Origin: Pseudomonas sp. UMAB-08
Lineage (GTDB): Bacteria; Pseudomonadota; Gammaproteobacteria; Pseudomonadales; Pseudomonadaceae
DNA: 64,000 bases
Direction: 5' to 3'
NCBI RefSeq assembly: GCF_900095225.1
Contig: NZ_LT607415.1
Location: 397,052 to 461,051 of the forward strand
Position numbers and translations under genes: made by a program
Shown here: piece by piece, positions 36,964 to 46,513 of the stretch
Position numbering within the stretch: position 1 is the first letter of the stretch
Layout of the letters: each line of letters starts with the position of its first letter
Notes under the pieces: generated by a model
What the model saw: the letters and a program-made list of their open reading frames with translations, nothing else
Told to the model about the DNA's origin: nothing
Databases searched by the model: none

Positions 36964-38289
36964 GTGGGCAGTCGCTGGTGGCGCAAAACAGTGCTGTTGA
37001 TATGGTTGCTCGGGGTGTCCGTGGGGGCGACTGCTGCAGACGGTTCGGTCAGGGTGCTGGCGGTGGACGACGTGATCGGCCCGGCCAGCGCCGAGTACGT
37101 GGTTAATGGCTTGGCCCGGGCCGCGGATGAGCAGGCTCAGTTAGTGGTGCTCACCATCGATACCCCAGGCGGGCTGCAAAGCTCGATGCGGGTGATGGTG
37201 CAAGCCATTCTCGCTAGCCCGGTGCCGGTGGTCAGTTATGTGTGGCCCAGCGGTGCCCGTGCGGCGAGTGCCGGCACGTATATCCTCTACGCCAGCCATA
37301 TCGCGGCCATGGCACCGGGCACCCATCTGGGCGCCGCCACACCTATTCAGCTTGGCGTACAGCCAGAGCCGTCAGGGTCTCCTGCAATCGACACCGAGAC
37401 GCGCAAGCAAATCAGCGATGCGTCAGCCTTTTTACGTGGGCTGGCTCAATTGCGCGGGCGTAACGCCGAATGGGCCGAGCAGGCGGTACGTGACGCTGTC
37501 AGCCTGACTGATTCTGAAGCCGCGAAACTTGGCGTCATTGAGTACCGGGCCAAGGATTTGAGCGATCTGCTCGGGCAACTGGACGGCAAAGTCCTGAACG
37601 TGGGAGGCCAGAGTGTGCAGTTGCATACCGCAAATGCGACGGTGATTCACGACGATCCGGACTGGCGCATTCGTGCTCTGGCGGTCATCACCAATCCCAA
37701 TGTGGCGCTGGTGCTGATGATGATCGGCGTGTTCGGTCTGATTTTCGAATTTTTTAACCCCGGCTCGGCAGCTGGAGGTGTCATCGGTAGCATTTGTTTG
37801 TTGCTGGCGATGTATGCCTTGCAATTGTTGCCTGTCAGTTATGCCGGTGTCGGTCTGATCATGCTGGGCATGGCGCTGATGGTGGCCGAGGCGTTTCTGC
37901 CGAGTTTCGGGGTGATCGGTTTTGGCGGCATTGTCGCTTTTATCGGCGGCGCGACGATGTTGATGGACACCCAGGCTCCCGGATTTTCGGTGGCGCTGCC
38001 GCTGATCATCGCGATGGCAGCGGTCAGCGCCCTGTGCCTCATCGGTCTGGTCGGGGTAGCGCTCAAGGCCCGGCAGCGCCAGGTTGTCAGCGGTGACGCG
38101 GGTCTGGTCGGCAGCATGGTCACGATAACCGCATTGCAGGCGGATGACCCCTTGGGTGGTTGGGTGCAACTGCAAGGTGAAAACTGGCAGGTGTTGAGTC
38201 AAACACCGTTACGGCCCGGTCAACGGGTCCGGGTAGTGGCGCGTCGTGGCCTGCTGCTGGAGGTCGCGGTGGTGCCGGATACGCCTTAA
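36964..38289 (+). CDS. NfeD-family membrane serine protease
   Basis: GTG at 36964 has GGAGG 5 bases upstream and gives 441 residues. A signal peptide leads into a ClpP/crotonase-like protease domain ([30 protein letters not shown]), with the candidate catalytic Ser in [14 protein letters not shown]. Four or five membrane segments follow (about 240-365), then a C-terminal soluble NfeD beta-barrel ([29 protein letters not shown]). Family members cleave or regulate the partner stomatin/slipin, and here the slipin gene follows after 14 bases. Confidence 0.9.
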   Translation: MGSRWWRKTVLLIWLLGVSVGATAADGSVRVLAVDDVIGPASAEYVVNGLARAADEQAQLVVLTIDTPGGLQSSMRVMVQAILASPVPVVSYVWPSGARAASAGTYILYASHIAAMAPGTHLGAATPIQLGVQPEPSGSPAIDTETRKQISDASAFLRGLAQLRGRNAEWAEQAVRDAVSLTDSEAAKLGVIEYRAKDLSDLLGQLDGKVLNVGGQSVQLHTANATVIHDDPDWRIRALAVITNPNVALVLMMIGVFGLIFEFFNPGSAAGGVIGSICLLLAMYALQLLPVSYAGVGLIMLGMALMVAEAFLPSFGVIGFGGIVAFIGGATMLMDTQAPGFSVALPLIIAMAAVSALCLIGLVGVALKARQRQVVSGDAGLVGSMVTITALQADDPLGGWVQLQGENWQVLSQTPLRPGQRVRVVARRGLLLEVAVVPDTP

Positions 38290-38303
38290 CAAGGAGACTG
38301 ATC

Positions 38304-39062
38304 ATGTTTGTGCAACTGGGTTTTGGCGCGCTGGTGTTGCTGTTGGTACTGCTGGCGTTGTCTACCTTTCGTATCCTGCGTGAGTATGAGCGAGGGGTGG
38401 TGTTTCAGCTGGGGCGGTTCTGGCAGGTCAAGGGGCCGGGCTTGATCCTGCTGATTCCGATGGTTCAACAGATGGTGCGGGTCGATCTGCGTACGGTCGT
38501 GCTGGATGTGCCGCCGCAGGATGTGATCACCCGGGACAACGTCTCGGTGAAGGTCAACGCAGTGCTGTACTTTCGGGTGCTTGATCCGCAACGGGCGATC
38601 ATCCAGGTCGAAGATTTTCTCATGGCGACCAGCCAGCTGGCGCAGACCACATTGCGGGCCGTGCTGGGCAAGCACGAGCTGGATGAGCTGCTGGCCGAGC
38701 GTGAGCGGCTCAATGTCGATGTTCAGAAAGTGCTCGACGCACAGACCGATTCCTGGGGGATCAAGGTGGCGAACGTCGAGATTAAACACGTCGACCTCAA
38801 CGAGTCGATGATTCGTGCCATCGCCAAACAGGCTGAAGCTGAACGTGAGCGTCGGGCCAAGGTGATCCACGCCGAAGGCGAACTGCAGGCCTCGGAGAAG
38901 TTGGCAGAAGCCGCTGAGGTGCTGGGTCGGCAACCCGGTGCCATGCAACTGCGCTATATGCAGACCCTGAGTGTGATTGCCAACGACCGTACCTCGACGA
39001 TTGTCTTCCCGTTGCCCATCGAGTTGCTTAAGGGCATGGCCGACCTTTCGCCCAAGGCGTAA
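38304..39062 (+). CDS. slipin (SPFH/band 7 family)
   Basis: The 252-residue protein has one N-terminal membrane helix ([16 protein letters not shown]) and a complete SPFH domain ([78 protein letters not shown]). A charged helical tail follows ([22 protein letters not shown]). Such proteins form oligomers in the membrane and pair with NfeD proteases. AAGGAG lies just before the start. Confidence 0.92.
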   Translation: MFVQLGFGALVLLLVLLALSTFRILREYERGVVFQLGRFWQVKGPGLILLIPMVQQMVRVDLRTVVLDVPPQDVITRDNVSVKVNAVLYFRVLDPQRAIIQVEDFLMATSQLAQTTLRAVLGKHELDELLAERERLNVDVQKVLDAQTDSWGIKVANVEIKHVDLNESMIRAIAKQAEAERERRAKVIHAEGELQASEKLAEAAEVLGRQPGAMQLRYMQTLSVIANDRTSTIVFPLPIELLKGMADLSPKA

Positions 39063-39100
39063 GGGGACGATGTACACCTGATGCAACCCCGATGACGGCC

Positions 39101-40693
39101 TCAATGAGCATCAGGAGAGGGCGAGGCGGGCGGCACGACCTTGTGCATCAGTGGCACCATTGCGGTCGCGATGATGAAACACACCATGATCGCCAGAAAC
39201 GCGTCGGAGTAGGTTTGCGTCTGGGCTTCGCGGAACGTCAGCAACCACAGTTGGTGTAAGGCCGCCGTGGTGCCTTCGCTGCTGGTCTGGCCCAGGGTTG
39301 CAAGGTTGTCGCCGACCTGGCTCAGCCATTGATTCATCGCTTCGTTGCTGCTGTTCAGATGCTCGGCCAAACGAGTGAAGTGCAGGTTGGTGCGGTCATT
39401 CAAAATCGTGGCGCAGGCAGCGATGCCGATGGCGCCGCCGAGGTTACGCATCAGGTTGAACAGGCCGGAGGCTTGTTTGAGCCGCGACAGGGCCAGGCCG
39501 CCCAAGGTCAGGGTCACGGCGGGTGGCACTGCCAGTTGTTGGGCGATGCCACGCAGTGCTTGCGGCAACATCAGTTCATGAGCCCCCCAATCGTGGGTGA
39601 TGGGCGAGAAGTCCCACATGGACACTGCGAACAGCGCCAGGCCGGCCATCATGATCCAGCGCAAGTCGACGCGATTGGCCAGAAAGGCATACAGCGGAAT
39701 CGCCATGATCTGGAACACACCGGTGGAAAAAACCGCCAGACCGATGTCCAGCGCGCTGTAGCCGCGCACCCGGCCCAAAAACAGAGGTGTCAGGTAAATC
39801 GTCGCAAACAGGCCTATGCCCGTGACGAAGGAGAAGAAGCAACCGAGCGCGAAATTACGCTCTTTCAGGGCGCGCAAATCGACGATGGGGTTGGACACCC
39901 TTAGGGTGCGACCGATGAAGGCGACCGCCGCCAGCCCGGAGATCCAGGCCGTGGTCAGGATCGTGCTGTCGCTGAACCAGTTCCAGCGCGGGCCTTCTTC
40001 CAGGGTGTATTCCAGGCAGCCGAGAAACAGCGCCATGAACACCATGCTCAGGTAATCCGCCCCCTTGAGCAGTGACAGGTCCGGCTCGTCGATGCGCACC
40101 AGCATCGGCACGGCCACCGCGACGAAAACGCCGGGTATCAGGTTAATGTAGAACAACCAGTGCCAGGACGAAATGTCAGTGATCCAGCCACCGATAACCG
40201 GGCCAAGGGTCGGCGCCAGGGAGGCGATGGCACCGATGGTCGCTGCAGCGATGACTTTCTGTTTGCCGGTGAAAAACATGAACGCCGAGGTAAACACCAT
40301 CGGGATCATCGAGCCCCCAAGGAACCCTTGCAGCGCCCGAAACACAATCATGCTTTGAATATTCCAGGCCGCGCCGCACAGCAGACTGGCGAGGGTGAAA
40401 CCCACTGCTGACGCGCAGAACAGCCAGCGCGTGGACATCACTCGCGACAGCCAGCCCGACAACGGAATGACCACGATCTCGGCGATCAGGTAACTGGTCT
40501 GCACCCACGCCGTTTCATCGGTACCCGCCGACAGGCCACCGCCGATATCCCGCAGCGACGCGGAAACGATCTGGATATCCAGCAGGGCGATGAACATGCC
40601 GACGCACATAGTGGCGAAAGCGAATACTTTGGTTGCCGTGGCCATCGACGCGGCGTCGAAGGGTTTGGCGGGAGCAGAGACGATGGCACTCAT
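39101..40693 (-). CDS. EmrB-like DHA2-family efflux permease
   Basis: The 530-residue MFS protein has 14 predicted membrane segments and the family start MFIALLDIQIVSASLRDIGGGLSAGTDETAWVQTSYLIAEIVVIPLSGWLSRVMSTRWLF. It works with the HlyD-like adaptor encoded directly upstream; starts and stops overlap by 4 bases. No outer-membrane channel gene lies nearby, so the pump must borrow a TolC/OprM-type channel. Substrates are likely toxic organic compounds. Confidence 0.92.
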   Translation of the reverse strand: MSAIVSAPAKPFDAASMATATKVFAFATMCVGMFIALLDIQIVSASLRDIGGGLSAGTDETAWVQTSYLIAEIVVIPLSGWLSRVMSTRWLFCASAVGFTLASLLCGAAWNIQSMIVFRALQGFLGGSMIPMVFTSAFMFFTGKQKVIAAATIGAIASLAPTLGPVIGGWITDISSWHWLFYINLIPGVFVAVAVPMLVRIDEPDLSLLKGADYLSMVFMALFLGCLEYTLEEGPRWNWFSDSTILTTAWISGLAAVAFIGRTLRVSNPIVDLRALKERNFALGCFFSFVTGIGLFATIYLTPLFLGRVRGYSALDIGLAVFSTGVFQIMAIPLYAFLANRVDLRWIMMAGLALFAVSMWDFSPITHDWGAHELMLPQALRGIAQQLAVPPAVTLTLGGLALSRLKQASGLFNLMRNLGGAIGIAACATILNDRTNLHFTRLAEHLNSSNEAMNQWLSQVGDNLATLGQTSSEGTTAALHQLWLLTFREAQTQTYSDAFLAIMVCFIIATAMVPLMHKVVPPASPSPDAH

Positions 40694-41823
40694 GGTGCGC
40701 TGGCCTGATTGTCGGTGATGCGGTGGCCTGAGTCGGCGTGAGTATCGACCTCAGCCGTCACCGACAGACCCGGACGTAAATGGCCCAGAACGCCGTCGGC
40801 TTGATCGAGCAGAATCCGCACCGGTACACGCTGCACGATTTTGGTGAAATTGCCGGTGGCGTTTTCGGGGGGCAACACGCTGAACTGTGCGCCTGTTGCG
40901 GGCGCGAGGCTGTCCAGATGGCCATGAAATTCGCGGCCCGGCAGCACATCGGCATGAATGCTCACTGCCTGGCCAGGAAACATATGGGCCAACTGGTCCT
41001 CTTTGAAGTTGGCGTCCACCCACAGACCGCTGGCCGGTACCACCGACAGTTGTTGCGAGCCGGCGGCGGCGAAGGCGCCAACCCGCGCCCGGCGATTGCC
41101 GATAACCCCATCGACCGGGGCGCGCAACTCGGTGTAGCCCACATTCAGTTGGGCCATGTCCCGCTCGGCCTTGGCCTGCATCAATGCGGCCCGGGCTTGT
41201 TGCTTTTGCGTGGCGATCACCGCGATTTGCCGCTGGGTCGCCAGCATCGAGGCCTGAGCCTTGGCCCCATTGGCCTGGGCGGTTTTGAAGGTGGCATCGA
41301 CCCGCTGTGCGCTTTCGACCGACACCGCTGACTGGCTAACCAACCGTTGATAGCGAGAATGGTCATCACGGGAGCGGACGGTCTCGGCGTTGGCCGCATC
41401 AATGCTGGCTTTTGCTTGCCCGATCACTGCGTATTGCAGTTGTTCGGTAGCGTCCAGATTGGCCAACAAGGCTTCCTCTGCGGCCACCGCACCCTCGGCT
41501 TTGTGCAACGCCGCAACGTAGTCCCGGTCATCAATCTTCACCAACAGATCGCCCGCGTGGACCCGCTGGTTATCGGTGACGTTTAGTTCAGTGATGTAAC
41601 CGGAGACTTTCGGGCCGATCACCGTGACATCACCACCGATGTACGCATCGTCGGTTGACTCGATAAAGCGCCCGACCGTCCACCAATGAATGCCAAAAAC
41701 CACGGCCAGCACCAACGCAGCGGCCGGCATCACCCATGACAGCAGGCGTTTGAGCCGTGCGGGACGGCTTTTTCTCACAGCGACTGCTGTGTCGGTATCA
41801 CCTACCGCAGTTGAGCTATTCAT
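40690..41823 (-). CDS. EmrA/HlyD-like membrane fusion protein
   Basis: The 377-residue periplasmic adaptor has one N-terminal membrane helix (VMPAAALVLAVVFGIHWW), a lipoyl/barrel-sandwich domain (YIGGDVTVIGPKVSGYITELNVTDNQRVHAGDLLVKIDDRDY), a long coiled-coil hairpin (about 85-210) and a beta-barrel end (GVIGNRRARVGAFAAAGSQQLSVVP). It couples the permease downstream to an outer-membrane channel. Confidence 0.92.
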   Translation of the reverse strand: MNSSTAVGDTDTAVAVRKSRPARLKRLLSWVMPAAALVLAVVFGIHWWTVGRFIESTDDAYIGGDVTVIGPKVSGYITELNVTDNQRVHAGDLLVKIDDRDYVAALHKAEGAVAAEEALLANLDATEQLQYAVIGQAKASIDAANAETVRSRDDHSRYQRLVSQSAVSVESAQRVDATFKTAQANGAKAQASMLATQRQIAVIATQKQQARAALMQAKAERDMAQLNVGYTELRAPVDGVIGNRRARVGAFAAAGSQQLSVVPASGLWVDANFKEDQLAHMFPGQAVSIHADVLPGREFHGHLDSLAPATGAQFSVLPPENATGNFTKIVQRVPVRILLDQADGVLGHLRPGLSVTAEVDTHADSGHRITDNQASAP

Positions 41824-42298
41824 CGTAGGACTACCTGGTGGATTCAGAGGCTGTGGACATCAATGCAGGCCAGGCTTCGCGGCGCTGGCGTCCCACGGGT
41901 GCGGATGGCGCGCCGTTCACGGTGGGTTCTTTAATATTACGGTCGTAATATGAATGAGTAAATCGCATTGTGCAAGTCACTGCCTAGACCGGTGGTCAGC
42001 AGGGAGGAGAGGCAGATTGGGACGAAGATGTATGGACGTGATCGAGGGCAATACGACGTATTGCGTATTGTCTTTGTGTGTATTAACTGCATGTAACGGA
42101 GTGCGGGGTTATTGTTACCAAAACTGCACATAGTCTTTATCAGAATAGGCACTGTAAGTTAGCGCCGTTGCCGCCTACTCTTCACCTCGCCAACCATTGA
42201 AACCTAAACAGACACGTTGATCACTCACGTCTGCAAGATGAAATTGACGTGTCGAGAGTTTGGCTGCCTGCCACATCTAAAGTTAGAGGAATGCAACG
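41824..42298. other. 475-base intergenic region with divergent promoters
   Basis: The region separates the emrAB-like operon (-) and the DUF2790 gene (+). It contains an 18-base palindrome at 41934-41951 (listed separately). The rest is AT-richer than its surroundings, as expected of promoter DNA, and I see no further gene. Confidence 0.5.
41934..41951. promoter_or_regulatory. palindromic operator upstream of emrAB-like operon
   Basis: ATATTACG-GT-CGTAATAT has two perfect 8-base arms with a 2-base spacer, the form expected for a TetR-type dimer. It lies about 110 bases upstream of the adaptor start. No TetR gene is adjacent, so the regulator would be encoded elsewhere. Confidence 0.6.
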
Positions 42299-42562
42299 AT
42301 GAAAGCGTCACTGCTGTTTTTATTAGCCTGTGTGTCTGCAGTCAGCATGGCCGATGAAAAACACGAAGGGACTGCCCAGCAACAGCCTGTCGTAGAGCAC
42401 TACGATTATTCAATGAAACTGGACGTTGCGAAGGTCATCTCGATCACCGAGCCCCAAGCAGTCTGTGAAGCCGTCCCAGTTCAAATGAATTATCTAGACT
42501 CCGCTGGCAAGCAGCACATTGTTGAATACCTGGTGATGGGTACCGGTTGCTCTAATGGTTGA
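42299..42562 (+). CDS. DUF2790 small exported protein
   Basis: The 87-residue protein has a signal peptide (KASLLFLLACVSAVSMA) and the DUF2790 pattern: VVEHYDYSMKLDVAKVISITEPQAVCEAVPVQMNYLDSAGKQHIVEYLVMGTGCSNG. Two conserved Cys probably form a disulfide. Members are common in Pseudomonas in multiple copies near metal- or stress-response genes, but their job is unknown. GAGGA lies 8 bases before the ATG and a strong terminator follows. Confidence 0.85.
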   Translation: MKASLLFLLACVSAVSMADEKHEGTAQQQPVVEHYDYSMKLDVAKVISITEPQAVCEAVPVQMNYLDSAGKQHIVEYLVMGTGCSNG

Positions 42563-42612
42563 TTGTTCATTGTCGTGAGCGTTTTGATAACACGCTGTAT
42601 GGCCTGACGTAT

Positions 42613-42643
42613 AAAAAAGGCCCTGTGATACAGAGCCTTTTTT
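42613..42643 (+). terminator. rho-independent terminator after DUF2790 gene
   Basis: A6-GGC pairs with GCC-T6 (42613-42621 with 42635-42643), and an inner 4-bp stem is separated by one mismatch. It is T-rich on both strands, so it probably also serves the minus-strand gene ending at 42686. Confidence 0.87.
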
Positions 42644-42685
42644 AATGCTTTCCGTTTGTGCTTTTCAGGCCGCTGATGATTAAGC

Positions 42686-42913
42686 TTACAGCTCTGTCAG
42701 CCGTTGGCTGCACGCGTCGTCAAAGGCCACATAAAGACGTTCCGCAATCTGACTTTTAATCGCTTTTCCGCTCTCGAGTCCGAGAACGAACCCTTCAGCT
42801 TTGCCCCCTGCGCGATTCAAATCATCGGCCGTGCCCGCTTGGGTGATGGCATTCAATAGCTTCTCGGCGTCCGGTCCCACGCCTTTTGGCAGCACGATCC
42901 CGTCGAGGCTCAT
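42686..42913 (-). CDS. small hypothetical protein, 75 aa
   Basis: The protein (MSLDGIVLPKGVGPDAEKLLNAITQAG at its start) is helical, soluble and not recognised. Its ATG overlaps the stop of a 24-codon ORF by 4 bases, and codon use is like that of real genes here. It is the last of several small frames at the end of the lipase/PhoD operon and ends just before a shared terminator. Confidence 0.55.
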   Translation of the reverse strand: MSLDGIVLPKGVGPDAEKLLNAITQAGTADDLNRAGGKAEGFVLGLESGKAIKSQIAERLYVAFDDACSQRLTEL

Positions 42914-42984
42914 TGTTCGACCCCTTGATGTGAAGGCCTGGCGCCGTCGAGGCAGCCGGGCTGCATGCTGTGTTGGTCGGTCAT
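42910..42984 (-). CDS. 24-aa ORF coupled to the 75-aa gene
   Basis: ATG at 42984 has AAGGA 8 bases upstream and the frame ends in TGA overlapping the next ATG (ATGA). The peptide begins MTDQHSMQPGCLDG. The good ribosome site suggests translation, but the peptide may serve only for coupling. Confidence 0.35.
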   Translation of the reverse strand: MTDQHSMQPGCLDGARPSHQGVEQ

Positions 42985-42994
42985 GATCAATTCC

Positions 42995-43150
42995 TTAAGC
43001 CGAGTATCGGGCGCTGCGTAGAACCACAGGCCGGGGGCGATGGTAGGCCACGCACCGACGGTTAGCGAGCACATCCGGTAACTCGGCATTGAGGATGATC
43101 GTCCTGGCGCCGGGAAAGCGGGGATGCTCTTGTCCTGGACGTTGAGCCAC
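42995..43150 (-). CDS. possible 51-aa protein
   Basis: A GTG-initiated frame with GC-rich third positions reads AQRPGQEHPRFPGARTIILNAELPDVLANRRCVAYHRPR and so on. The ribosome site is weak. It begins 21 bases after the stop of the 258-residue gene. It may be a genuine small protein or the eroded end of a larger gene. Confidence 0.3.
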   Translation of the reverse strand: MAQRPGQEHPRFPGARTIILNAELPDVLANRRCVAYHRPRPVVLRSARYSA

Positions 43151-43170
43151 TGCCCGCGATGAGCGGTCGG

Positions 43171-43947
43171 TTACGGGCGGGGCAGTGCCTTGCGATCATC
43201 GATTTCATAGGTGTTCCCCACCACAAAGCGACCGATTGGGCTTTTTTTGCCCATCGTCACGTAATAATCGTGCCAGTGGCGTGCTGCGGTCCAGATAGCT
43301 TCTGGACAGGAGGCCCGCGTCTCAAGTCCCGGCGTCAGGTCCAGACCGGCGCCGCCGAACGCGGCCTCAAGCATGCACGCTGAAGGTAGGCCGGTGCGCT
43401 CATGAATCGGGTTTGGAGCGGCATTCACTCCCCAGGCAAACGCCAGCCAGCGGACGATGTGTTCGAGCGCATCAAGTGCTCCGCGATTCTGAGAAAAATC
43501 AGTGATCTTCTGCTCAACTTTTTCTTCGCTGATGGGCAGGGCGATCAAGGCAATGTTTGGCCAGTTGGTGGCGTCTGCAAAGCGAGCAAAGGGTTGCTCG
43601 ACGACACCATTGGTCTCGGAGGCAAACACGCCGTTGGCCGGTTGCAGCAGGGGGACATTAATGGCGGTCGCGGCTGACAGCGCATTAGCCCCTGTTCTGA
43701 GGAATAACGCATCGGACCAATAGGACGGAAGCATGTCATTTCTCAAGTGAGATTGGGCCACGCGACTACGAAACGACAGAACATCGATACCCCCGATCAG
43801 CGCGATCAGACTCCAGTCATTTCGTTTGTGCAGTTTCATGTCTTTCAACGCCCGTGAGGCCCACTTCACGTTGTCTTCTTCCTCTGGGCGCTTCAACTCG
43901 GACAGATAAGCGTTGGCCTCGGTGCTTTTGGACCTGATCTGTTGCAT
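43171..43947 (-). CDS. hypothetical protein in lipase/PhoD operon, 258 aa
   Basis: I do not recognise this protein. ATG at 43947 is chosen for CAGGAG 9 bases upstream. It has no signal peptide or clear membrane segment. The N-terminus is charged and helical (STEANAYLSELKRPEEEDNVKWASRALKDM). The middle is rich in Ala/Asn, and two Trp/His-containing stretches (DALEHIVRWLAFAWGVNAAPNPIHERTG, AIWTAARHWHDYYVTMGKK) could form an active site or partner surface. It follows the PhoD-like gene by 18 bases and must be part of the same transcript. Confidence 0.7.
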   Translation of the reverse strand: MQQIRSKSTEANAYLSELKRPEEEDNVKWASRALKDMKLHKRNDWSLIALIGGIDVLSFRSRVAQSHLRNDMLPSYWSDALFLRTGANALSAATAINVPLLQPANGVFASETNGVVEQPFARFADATNWPNIALIALPISEEKVEQKITDFSQNRGALDALEHIVRWLAFAWGVNAAPNPIHERTGLPSACMLEAAFGGAGLDLTPGLETRASCPEAIWTAARHWHDYYVTMGKKSPIGRFVVGNTYEIDDRKALPRP

Positions 43948-43965
43948 GGTGGCAACTCCTGTCAA

Positions 43966-45441
43966 TTAATAGGACAGCAATGCAAAAGGCCCCACTTGGG
44001 TGGCGCGTCGTTGCGCGTTGATCGAGAAGAAAGTGATGGTCATTTCGACCACTTGCCCCGTCGTGCAAAACTGCAGCATTGCGACGTAATCACCTTTGTT
44101 TAACGGTGGGCCCGGCACAGGAGAAAACTCGCTATTGGCACCAAACCAGCCATGCGCGGGCTCGGGGGGCGAGTGACGAGGCCACGCGTCATCAGGACCC
44201 AGCCAGTTTTTGACGGAGTTGATAAGCTCTTTCGAGCGATCCACCCACGGGGTGCGCATAAGGCACGAAGGTGAACAGATGACTTCTGTCAGAAGTTTAA
44301 GTCCGCTGGCGCGATGAGTGGCTTGGGCCACCCGACTCCAATGAACATCGCCCGTCAGATAAACAACCGGGATCCGCAGCGTGGCCAATCGATCGAGCGT
44401 GTCCTGGATAATCCGGAATTGTTTGAAGTTGCTGTACTCGGCATCGGCTACTCGCTCATCGAGCGCATTGGGTGTGTCGACGAACAAGGCTTGTCCGCCA
44501 GACAGCACCCCGACGCAGGACTGGTGGTTCGCTTTGGCCGACATCAATGCCTGCTCCCATTCCTCGAGTTGCTTTACCGTGCTTGCAGACATGAGCCCTG
44601 TGGGGGAGTCGAAGTCCGAACTGCGTGCCATCCGGGTATCGAGAAACAACATGTACATGGGCTCGATATCAACGCGATAACTGGTGCCTGCGCTGCCGGG
44701 GGGCCCACCCTGTTGGTAATCCTCATACAGTCCAGTTGCGGCCTTGATCCACCTCGCGCGTGCTGCGGGTAAATGAGTCCCCGGTAACTGAGCCTGACCC
44801 ACGGGTGCATTATTGAACAGCTCGTGGTCGTCCGGGATGCACACAGTAGGTGCCATTTTCAGGACTTTCTGCAGCCCGGGGATATTGAGTTCATCCGAGA
44901 TCCAGTTTCTTTCGTACTTGGTGCCAAACGCCTGGGCGAGTCCCTCGGCGTCCTCCGGCAAGTCCTCAAACAGTGGGAGGTCAAGATAGACTTGATCCCC
45001 TGCCAGCACGGTCATATCTGGCTTGATCCTTAAATCCTTGACGATGTAGCCGAGCAGCCCTTTATCCTCGGGCTGGAAATAACAGGAACTCAGAAGCAGA
45101 TTGAAAGTACCTTCCAGCTTGGCCGGCACCTTTGTCGGAAAGGGCGGGACGATGAGTTCGATGCCTTTGTTGTTTGCCGTGATATGGAGCCTGACGGGGT
45201 CTGGCGTGGCCAACTGTTTGAACTGAAAAACGCCCTGATAATTAAGCGGCTGATGGTCGCCTCGGGTCTTGCTGTCCCTGATGGGGTGAAGCTCTCCATT
45301 TTCAGGCACGGTGGGTTGTTCATTGAGTTTGAAAGCGAGGGTCGGGCCCTCGGCGCGCTCGCTGTTGTCCACGTAAAAGATGCCGACCCAGATCTGTATG
45401 AAGCCCTTCTTTCCCACTTGCGGTCGCGCATTGAGAATCAT
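43966..45441 (-). CDS. PhoD-like metallophosphatase
   Basis: The 491-residue protein has the calcineurin-like/PhoD metal motifs in order: LSSCYFQPEDKG, LAGDQVYLDLP, CIPDDHELFNN, FLDTRMARSSD and LTGDVHWSRVA. PhoD enzymes are Ca/Fe-dependent phosphodi/monoesterases. A typical PhoD has a Tat signal; this one starts MILNARPQVGKKGFIQIWVG without one, so it may act in the cytoplasm or be exported by another route. The first ~110 residues form an extra beta domain. AAGGGAG lies 8 bases before the ATG. It sits 12 bases after a lipase gene. Confidence 0.82.
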   Translation of the reverse strand: MILNARPQVGKKGFIQIWVGIFYVDNSERAEGPTLAFKLNEQPTVPENGELHPIRDSKTRGDHQPLNYQGVFQFKQLATPDPVRLHITANNKGIELIVPPFPTKVPAKLEGTFNLLLSSCYFQPEDKGLLGYIVKDLRIKPDMTVLAGDQVYLDLPLFEDLPEDAEGLAQAFGTKYERNWISDELNIPGLQKVLKMAPTVCIPDDHELFNNAPVGQAQLPGTHLPAARARWIKAATGLYEDYQQGGPPGSAGTSYRVDIEPMYMLFLDTRMARSSDFDSPTGLMSASTVKQLEEWEQALMSAKANHQSCVGVLSGGQALFVDTPNALDERVADAEYSNFKQFRIIQDTLDRLATLRIPVVYLTGDVHWSRVAQATHRASGLKLLTEVICSPSCLMRTPWVDRSKELINSVKNWLGPDDAWPRHSPPEPAHGWFGANSEFSPVPGPPLNKGDYVAMLQFCTTGQVVEMTITFFSINAQRRATQVGPFALLSY

Positions 45442-45453
45442 CCGGTTGCTCCC

Positions 45454-46311
45454 TTACCAAAAGGCTCGCACGTAATTGATGGGCGCGTGGTCAGCCCAAT
45501 CCCGGAGAAATACATTTTCGGGGTGACGCGCATACCGCATCAGATAATCGACGCGCGCTTTTTCCTGATCTTCGAGGATCTGTGCGTGGGAGAAGGATGC
45601 CTGCAGGACGCCGTTGTGGTCGATATAGCCAAGCCCGTGCACATGGTCGAAACCCAGGCTGGCGGGCACTAATTCGGTGACCACATCACAACAGTCGACC
45701 AGCCGCATGACGCGCAGTTTTTTCTGCGCGGCCAAACCTTGGATAAAGTCAGGATCACCGACCCGTGGCGACCCAAGGGTCACCAGTAGGTCCGCCCCTG
45801 CGGGTTCGGCGAGCAGGGTCGCAATGGCGGCGCCCAGGCTATGCCCGGTGATGGTCAAGGACGTGCGTTGATGGGCGGTATCGTCGAGCCACGTCTGGAT
45901 GGAAGGCCAGAGTCCCAGGGCTGCCTTGGCGAATCCGCTGTGCACCTGACCGTGTCCAGGTGTCCACGTCATGCGCATCACCTGCACATCCGATATCAAG
46001 TCTTTTATGCGGTCAATTTGCGTGCCTCGCAGGGCTATAAGCGCGCAGCCATCATCGCGTAGGGTGCCGAAGCCCTCGCTGCCTGTCGGGCCATGCCGAA
46101 AGTACTCGGGTTGCCCGAATCCTTGGCTCGAGAGTGTGATCTTCAACGTAAGCCTGGCAGCGTCAGACTCTTCGGTGCGCAGGTAGGCCAGCCGGGCCGC
46201 CTCCACCGCCAAAGAAAGATCACCCTGCGCAGGGACTGAAGCAAAAGCAGAAGGCTGTGCTTCGGGGTGATAGAGGGCTGTTTGCGAGGGATCGTATTCG
46301 AGAGCCGACAT
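45454..46311 (-). CDS. class 3 lipase-like protein
   Basis: The start at 46311 (AAGGAG upstream; a TTG at 46359 is less likely) gives 285 residues. The fungal lipase (class 3) domain shows the oxyanion region CALIALRGT, the nucleophile elbow TITGHSLGAAIATLLA, the acid in LGSPRVGDPDF and a likely catalytic His in FDHVHGLGYIDH. There is no signal peptide. Such cytoplasmic-looking lipases are also found among type VI secretion effectors, but no secretion gene is nearby. It heads the operon lipase / PhoD / unknown / small ORFs. Confidence 0.85.
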   Translation of the reverse strand: MSALEYDPSQTALYHPEAQPSAFASVPAQGDLSLAVEAARLAYLRTEESDAARLTLKITLSSQGFGQPEYFRHGPTGSEGFGTLRDDGCALIALRGTQIDRIKDLISDVQVMRMTWTPGHGQVHSGFAKAALGLWPSIQTWLDDTAHQRTSLTITGHSLGAAIATLLAEPAGADLLVTLGSPRVGDPDFIQGLAAQKKLRVMRLVDCCDVVTELVPASLGFDHVHGLGYIDHNGVLQASFSHAQILEDQEKARVDYLMRYARHPENVFLRDWADHAPINYVRAFW

Positions 46312-46513
46312 CGCCTGTGCGCTCCTTGCAGAACGGGAATGTTCGGCCTTCAAACTCAATCGCTATACACAATTGAGGCGCGACAACTGGACGGGCCGGG
46401 TTTCGCATCCGCAGCCTCTGACCACCGTGGATGCAACAGTTAAGCTAGTTGGGATTAGAGAACCTGCCACCTGAAAAGACTGAATTGTTTTGTGCAGTGA
46501 GCGGTGGGGCCAC

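Noticed and set aside
45454..46311. Type VI secretion lipase effector
   Set aside because: No VgrG, PAAR, Hcp or adaptor gene and no immunity-like lipoprotein lies nearby; kept only as a possibility in the text.
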